Below, piece by piece: positions 53,564 through 57,450 of a stretch of DNA of 57,450 nucleotides. Source of the stretch: Holophagales bacterium UBA5704 (GTDB taxonomy: Bacteria > Acidobacteriota > Thermoanaerobaculia > Multivoradales > UBA5704); NCBI GenBank assembly GCA_002420005.1, contig DIHE01000170.1:1-57450 (forward strand), given 5' to 3'. A model generated the notes under the pieces. The model was not told where the DNA came from, searched no databases, and saw nothing but the letters and a program-made list of their open reading frames with translations. Every line of letters starts with the position of its first letter. Position 1 is the stretch's first letter. The position numbers and the translations under genes are program-made.

Positions 53564-55657
53564 TCAGAACGCGTTGTTGTCCAGCCCTCCGCACAGCTTG
53601 CCCGCGGTGCTCCGGTAGCTCTTGGTGACGCCGGTCTCGGTGTCGGTCACGCGCAGGGTGTAGTCGAGGTCGCTCAGGGCTCCCCAGAAGAGCGCGACGC
53701 GGTCCCCGAAGTCGATCATCTTGACCATCAGCTCGACGTTCGACGGGTCACCGAAGGTGAAGGTTCCCGTGATGTTGGAGAGCGTCGCGGCACCGCCCTG
53801 GCCGCTCGCGCCGTTCGCCGGGTTGCGCCAGTCCACTTCGACCGCGAAGCGGTTCTTGAGCAGGCAGAGGGTGGACCCGGTGGAGCGGCAGGAGGCCGCG
53901 CGGACGCGCGTGGAGGTGGCGGCCGCGGTGAGCAGGTCGGAGGCGAAGTCCTGGTCGATGCCGCCACAGTCCCCCGTGGTGTTCGTGTAGCTCTGCACCC
54001 GGCCGGTGCCGGTGTCGGTGATCTCCAGGTTGTAGCGCAGGTTGGTGAGCTGGCCCCAGAACACCTTGACGACGTCGCCGAAGTCCAGGATCTTCACCAG
54101 CAGCTCGACGTTGCCGGGGTCTCCGAAGGAGAAGAACCCGGTCACGTTGGAGCGGGGGATCGGCCGGCCGGAGCCGCTGGAGCCGTCGAACTGGTTCTGC
54201 CAGTTGACTTTCACCCGGAAGCGGTTGCCGAGCAGGCAGAGGGTGTCCGGCCCCGGTTTGCAGGGGGCCGGCGGGTCGAGGAACGGGCGTAGCGCGGTGA
54301 ACGAATTGGCGAAGGCGCCATCCACGATGGCCGAGGTGAAGTCGCAAAGCTCCGGGGGGCTCCCGGCCGCGCCGGAGAGCTGGCCGACGATCTGCCCGTC
54401 CGCGAGCAGCACCGGAGAGCCGGAGCTGCCGCTCCACATGCCGCCGGCCACCTGCCGCGCGTAGAGATACCGCGGGCGAGGCCAGGTGCCGGCCTGCGGC
54501 AGGGAGGTGTCCATTTCGGTCTGGGCGTAGATCTGCGGGTGCGCGATGGAAGAGGTGCCGCTGCCGGGATGGGACAGGCGGTAGAGCCGCGTGCCTTCGC
54601 CGACGGGCGCCGCATTCCAGCCCAGCAGGACCCGCCCGCCGGGGATCTTGGACAGGCGCAGAAGGGTGTAGTCGCTCGACCGTCCCGTCGCCACCAGGCT
54701 CGCGCCGAAGCTGCGCGGCAACCGCCCGAGACTGGGGGCGGCGCCGTTGCACTGCGCCGGCGCGTAATCCCAGAAGGCCTCCAGGCCGGCCGCCGTGTCT
54801 CCGTCGTCGATGCAGTGGTTGGCGGTCAGCAGGTAGGGGATCGTCGTCTTCGTGTCGGTGTCGTTCACCAGCCCGCCGGTGCAGATGCCGATGAAGCCCA
54901 CCTGATCGGACGGATATTCCAGGTGGGCGATGGCTCGGCGCGCCAGATCCACGCCCGGAAAGTCCGCCTTGCTGACGCACCTGCCGTCGACGAAACAGGA
55001 GGAGCCCGCTTTGAAGAGCCCGGAACGCAGGCTCTCCGGCACGATCTCGCCCACCCGGTCGAGGACGAAGCGGGCCTTTGCGCCGGCCGGGATCTCGGCT
55101 TCCAGGTGGATCTCGGGGCCTGCGACGCTGGGGGTCCACAGCCCGCGCCGCGCATTCACCAGCTCGCTGCCGAACGGGCCGACCGTCTCGCCGTCCGCCC
55201 CGAACACCCAGAGGCGCGCGCCGGCCGGCAGCTGGACGTCGGAGAGGTGGAGGCGCAACCGCCACCCTTCTTCGACCCGGACGCCACCGCCCCAGACCGC
55301 CGCTCCCCGGCGTGTCGCGAGGAGCCCGCCCGCGTGCTCCCGGATCGCGCCCGGCGCCGGAGCACCCGCGATCTCCACCACCCGTGCCACGGGGAGCATC
55401 CGCATCAGGCCGGCGCGGGCCGGCAAGCCACCGGCGTCGTTCCACGCCTGGAGGGCGGTGAGCTCCCTCCCCGCACCGGAACGCGCCGCTGCAAGCTCGG
55501 CGAGAGGCCGGGCCGCGGGGCCGTCCGTGAGGCGCAGCGGCCGAGCGGCGGGCTGCCCGGCCACCGACGAGGCCGGCAGGACGAGCGGGCCGTTGCTCTG
55601 CGCCGCGAGAGGGGCCGCGAGGAGCAGGGAGGCGATCAGGAGTCGGGGTGTCGTCAT
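53564..55657 (-). CDS. Secreted trypsin-like serine protease with two C-terminal modules
   Basis: The 697-residue protein has a signal peptide (LLIASLLLAAPLAAQS), a beta-rich N-terminal part and a trypsin-fold domain. The triad appears as His in LLTANHCIDDG, Asp in GRSSDYTLLRL and Ser in MWSGSSGSPVLL, similar to lysyl endopeptidase-type enzymes. The last ~240 residues are two modules starting LCLLGNRFRVKVNW and LCLLKNRFAVEVDW, each with GFFSFGDPGNVELLVK or TFGDPSNVELMVK and ending in a TDTGTGRVQSY-like phrase. The same module ends the secreted protein at 8533-10461. ATG 55657 follows GGAGG by 10 bp. Confidence 0.9.
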   Translation of the reverse strand: MTTPRLLIASLLLAAPLAAQSNGPLVLPASSVAGQPAARPLRLTDGPAARPLAELAAARSGAGRELTALQAWNDAGGLPARAGLMRMLPVARVVEIAGAPAPGAIREHAGGLLATRRGAAVWGGGVRVEEGWRLRLHLSDVQLPAGARLWVFGADGETVGPFGSELVNARRGLWTPSVAGPEIHLEAEIPAGAKARFVLDRVGEIVPESLRSGLFKAGSSCFVDGRCVSKADFPGVDLARRAIAHLEYPSDQVGFIGICTGGLVNDTDTKTTIPYLLTANHCIDDGDTAAGLEAFWDYAPAQCNGAAPSLGRLPRSFGASLVATGRSSDYTLLRLSKIPGGRVLLGWNAAPVGEGTRLYRLSHPGSGTSSIAHPQIYAQTEMDTSLPQAGTWPRPRYLYARQVAGGMWSGSSGSPVLLADGQIVGQLSGAAGSPPELCDFTSAIVDGAFANSFTALRPFLDPPAPCKPGPDTLCLLGNRFRVKVNWQNQFDGSSGSGRPIPRSNVTGFFSFGDPGNVELLVKILDFGDVVKVFWGQLTNLRYNLEITDTGTGRVQSYTNTTGDCGGIDQDFASDLLTAAATSTRVRAASCRSTGSTLCLLKNRFAVEVDWRNPANGASGQGGAATLSNITGTFTFGDPSNVELMVKMIDFGDRVALFWGALSDLDYTLRVTDTETGVTKSYRSTAGKLCGGLDNNAF

Positions 55658-55696
55658 GGGGGCGTTCCTCCGGAAGATTCCTCGTATTCTACGCGC

Positions 55697-57412
55697 ATGG
55701 ACAACGTCGCCATCGCCCGCATCCTGGAAGAAGTTGCCGACGTCCTGGAAATCCAGAACGCGAATCCGTTCCGCATCCGCGCCTACCGCAACGCCGTACG
55801 CACCGTCCAGGGCCAGACGGAGCCGCTCTCCCGCTGGATCGAGGAGAACCGCCCGCTGACCGAGCTGCCGGGGATCGGCAAGGACATGGCCGGGCACATC
55901 GGGGAGATCGTCGCGACCGGCACCCTCGCGTACCGCGACCAGCTCCTCACCGAGATCCCCCGCTCGCTCCTGGAGCTGATGAGCCTCCCCCACGTCGGCC
56001 CGAAGAAGGCGAAGAAGCTCTACGACGAGCTCGGCATCACCTCGGTCGATGCGCTCGAAGAAGCCGCCAAGGCCGGCCGCATCGCCTCCGTTCCCGGCTT
56101 CGGCGAGAAAACCCAGCAGAAGATCCTCGCCGGCATCGCCGACCACCGCCGGCACGGCAGCCGCATGCTGCTCGCCGACGCCGAGACATTCGTCGAACCG
56201 CTCCTCGACTGGCTGCGCCGGAGCCCCGGCCTGGAGCGGCTGGAGGCCGCCGGCAGCTACCGCCGGCGCCGCGAGACCATCGGAGACGTCGACCTGCTCG
56301 CGGTGGCTCCGGACCCGGCGGCGGTGATCCAGCACTTCCTCGCCCATCCGTGGATCGAAAAGGTCGCCATGGCGGGCGACACCCGCGCCACGGTGAGCCT
56401 CGGCTCGGGCCTTCAGGTGGACCTGCGGGCGGTCGCGCCGGAGAGCTATGGCGCCGCGCTCGTCTACTTCACCGGCTCCAAGGAGCACAACGTCAAACTG
56501 CGCCGCCGCGGCGTCGAGCGAGGCCTGCGCATCTCGGAGTACGGGGTCTTTCGGGGGGACGGCGAGGAATCGATCGCCGGGCGCGAGGAGGCGGACGTCT
56601 ACGCGGCGGTCGGGCTGCCCTGGATTCCCCCCGAGATCCGCGAGGACCTGGGGGAGATCGAAGCGGCGGCGCAGGGGCACGTGCCGCGGCTGATCCGTCG
56701 CGAGGACGTCCGCGGCGATCTGCACATGCACTCCACCTGGTCGGACGGCAAGTGCTCGATCGAGGAGATGGTGGCGGCGTGCGCCTCCCGCGGCTACGGC
56801 TACATGGTCCTCTCGGACCACAGCAAGGCGCTCGCGATGACCAACGGCCTCGACGCCCGCCGGCTGCGCGAGCAGTGGAAGGAGATCGACGCGGTGCGCG
56901 CGCGCCATCCCGAGATCCGCATCCTGCGCTCCCTGGAGGTGGACATCCTCGCCGACGGCTCGCTCGACCTGGAGGACGAGATGCTCGCCGGGCTCGACGT
57001 GGTGCTCGTCTCTCTCCACTCCCGCTTCGAGCTGCCGGAGGCGCGGCAGACCGAGCGGGTGCTGCGCGCCCTGGAGCACCCCGAGGTGAGCATCTTCTGC
57101 CACCCCACCGCGCGCCTGATCAACCGCCGCCGCCCGGTGGAGATGGACGTCGACGCCGTGCTGCGCCGCGCCGCCGAGCTGGGCGTCGCCGTCGAGCTGA
57201 ACGCCAACCCGCACCGCCTCGACCTCAAGGACAGCCACCTGCGCCGCGCCAAGGAGCTCGGCTGCAAAGTGGTGATCAGCACCGACGCCCACCACACCCG
57301 CGATCTCGACCTCCTGCGCCACGGCATCGACCAGGCCCGCCGGGCCGGCCTGGAGGCGGGGGACGTGCTGAATACGCTGGAGGTGGAGGAGCTGGTGCAG
57401 GCGCTGCGGTGA
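55697..57412 (+). CDS. polX: DNA polymerase X with PHP domain (PolX)
   Basis: The 571-residue protein joins a family X polymerase to a PHP hydrolase. Residues ~1-150 hold the helix-hairpin-helix 8-kDa and thumb-like parts (TELPGIGKDMAGHIGEIV, LPHVGPKKAKKLYDELG, VPGFGEKTQQKIL). Residues ~175-320 are the palm (AAGSYRRRRETIGDVDLLAV with two catalytic Asp, and QVDLRAV). Residues ~335-570 are PHP (RGDLHMHSTWSDGKCSIEEM, VLSDHSKAL, ELNANPHRLDL, STDAHH) with 3'-5' exonuclease-type metal ligands. It acts in base excision repair. The start lies 39 bp from the divergent protease. Confidence 0.95.
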   Translation: MDNVAIARILEEVADVLEIQNANPFRIRAYRNAVRTVQGQTEPLSRWIEENRPLTELPGIGKDMAGHIGEIVATGTLAYRDQLLTEIPRSLLELMSLPHVGPKKAKKLYDELGITSVDALEEAAKAGRIASVPGFGEKTQQKILAGIADHRRHGSRMLLADAETFVEPLLDWLRRSPGLERLEAAGSYRRRRETIGDVDLLAVAPDPAAVIQHFLAHPWIEKVAMAGDTRATVSLGSGLQVDLRAVAPESYGAALVYFTGSKEHNVKLRRRGVERGLRISEYGVFRGDGEESIAGREEADVYAAVGLPWIPPEIREDLGEIEAAAQGHVPRLIRREDVRGDLHMHSTWSDGKCSIEEMVAACASRGYGYMVLSDHSKALAMTNGLDARRLREQWKEIDAVRARHPEIRILRSLEVDILADGSLDLEDEMLAGLDVVLVSLHSRFELPEARQTERVLRALEHPEVSIFCHPTARLINRRRPVEMDVDAVLRRAAELGVAVELNANPHRLDLKDSHLRRAKELGCKVVISTDAHHTRDLDLLRHGIDQARRAGLEAGDVLNTLEVEELVQALR

Positions 57413-57450
57413 GCCCCCTCCCCGACCCTCCCCCGCGGAGCGGGAGAGGG
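57413..57450. other. Short end of window without gene
   Basis: These 38 bp after polX are GC-rich with a C-run and no feature beyond the start of a possible next intergenic region. Confidence 0.3.

Noticed and set aside
53564..57322. Open frame of about 1250 codons on the minus strand
   Set aside because: Its N-terminal half is antisense to polX. Signal peptide, ribosome site and homology place the real protease start at 55657.
1..57450. CRISPR arrays, tRNA, rRNA, phage structural genes
   Set aside because: No regularly spaced direct repeats, cloverleaf signatures, rRNA motifs or phage genes were seen.

Overview
The window is about 57 kb of GC-rich bacterial DNA, densely coding on both strands, with many 4-base start/stop overlaps and frequent GTG and TTG starts. 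Several traits suggest an acidobacterial lineage, perhaps near Thermoanaerobaculia: a recurring C-terminal secretion-type module, a five-heme cytochrome with an IPTL-type C-terminal anchor, and a Wsp-like chemosensory cluster without flagellar genes. No rRNA or tRNA is present, so the taxon is inference.

Left end (1-5.7 kb) is an accessory island. An intact IS3-type element (129-1468) has 19/21 matching terminal repeats, a GCT target duplication and a -1 frameshift signal. It is followed by what looks like a small integron gene-cassette array without an integrase. A GTTAGGC core, two attC-like sites (2628-2693 and 3161-3274) and three cassette-sized genes are visible: Imm1-like, a two-membrane-segment SLATT-like protein, and a SUKH/SMI1 protein. 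Next come two decayed same-strand transposase remnants bracketing an Rhs core fragment and a DUF416 gene, probably an orphan immunity gene.

5.7-23 kb: a glutamine synthetase homologue, a secreted EF-hand protein, a DUF1801 protein, a large secreted protein, a diheme DUF1111 oxidoreductase and a tiny Cys-rich exported peptide. Then a minus-strand chemosensory operon (19762 to 12118) encodes response regulator, CheW, CheR-TPR, CheW, MCP, CheA-REC and CheB. NAD kinase and a GspE/PilB ATPase follow.

23-32 kb: a membrane HExxH protein, the multiheme cytochrome, and a zinc operon zur-znuA-znuC-znuB preceded by an 18-bp palindrome. A converging, unrecognised two-gene operon (TPR protein plus partner, 28724-32004) shares a terminator with it.

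32-49.7 kb: DUF4390, an NtrY-like sensor kinase and a Ser/Thr kinase on the minus strand; smpB; a YbjN-like protein; a FadL-type porin; a GDSL hydrolase. A long plus-strand operon with stop/start overlaps follows: VOC protein, aminotransferase, an unusual Ldh2-TsaC fusion, an S55-type protease, a propeller protein, coaD and an adenosine deaminase-family protein.

49.7-57.4 kb: the most intriguing locus is a three-gene overlapping operon of a region-4-only sigma-like protein, a zinc-finger transmembrane anti-sigma-like protein and a caspase/gingipain-fold protease candidate. Next to it a RelE/ParE-type toxin-antitoxin pair sits between an intact methyltransferase gene and a duplicated copy of that gene's 3' tail. 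A secreted trypsin-like protease and a divergent PolX-type DNA polymerase/PHP protein end the window.
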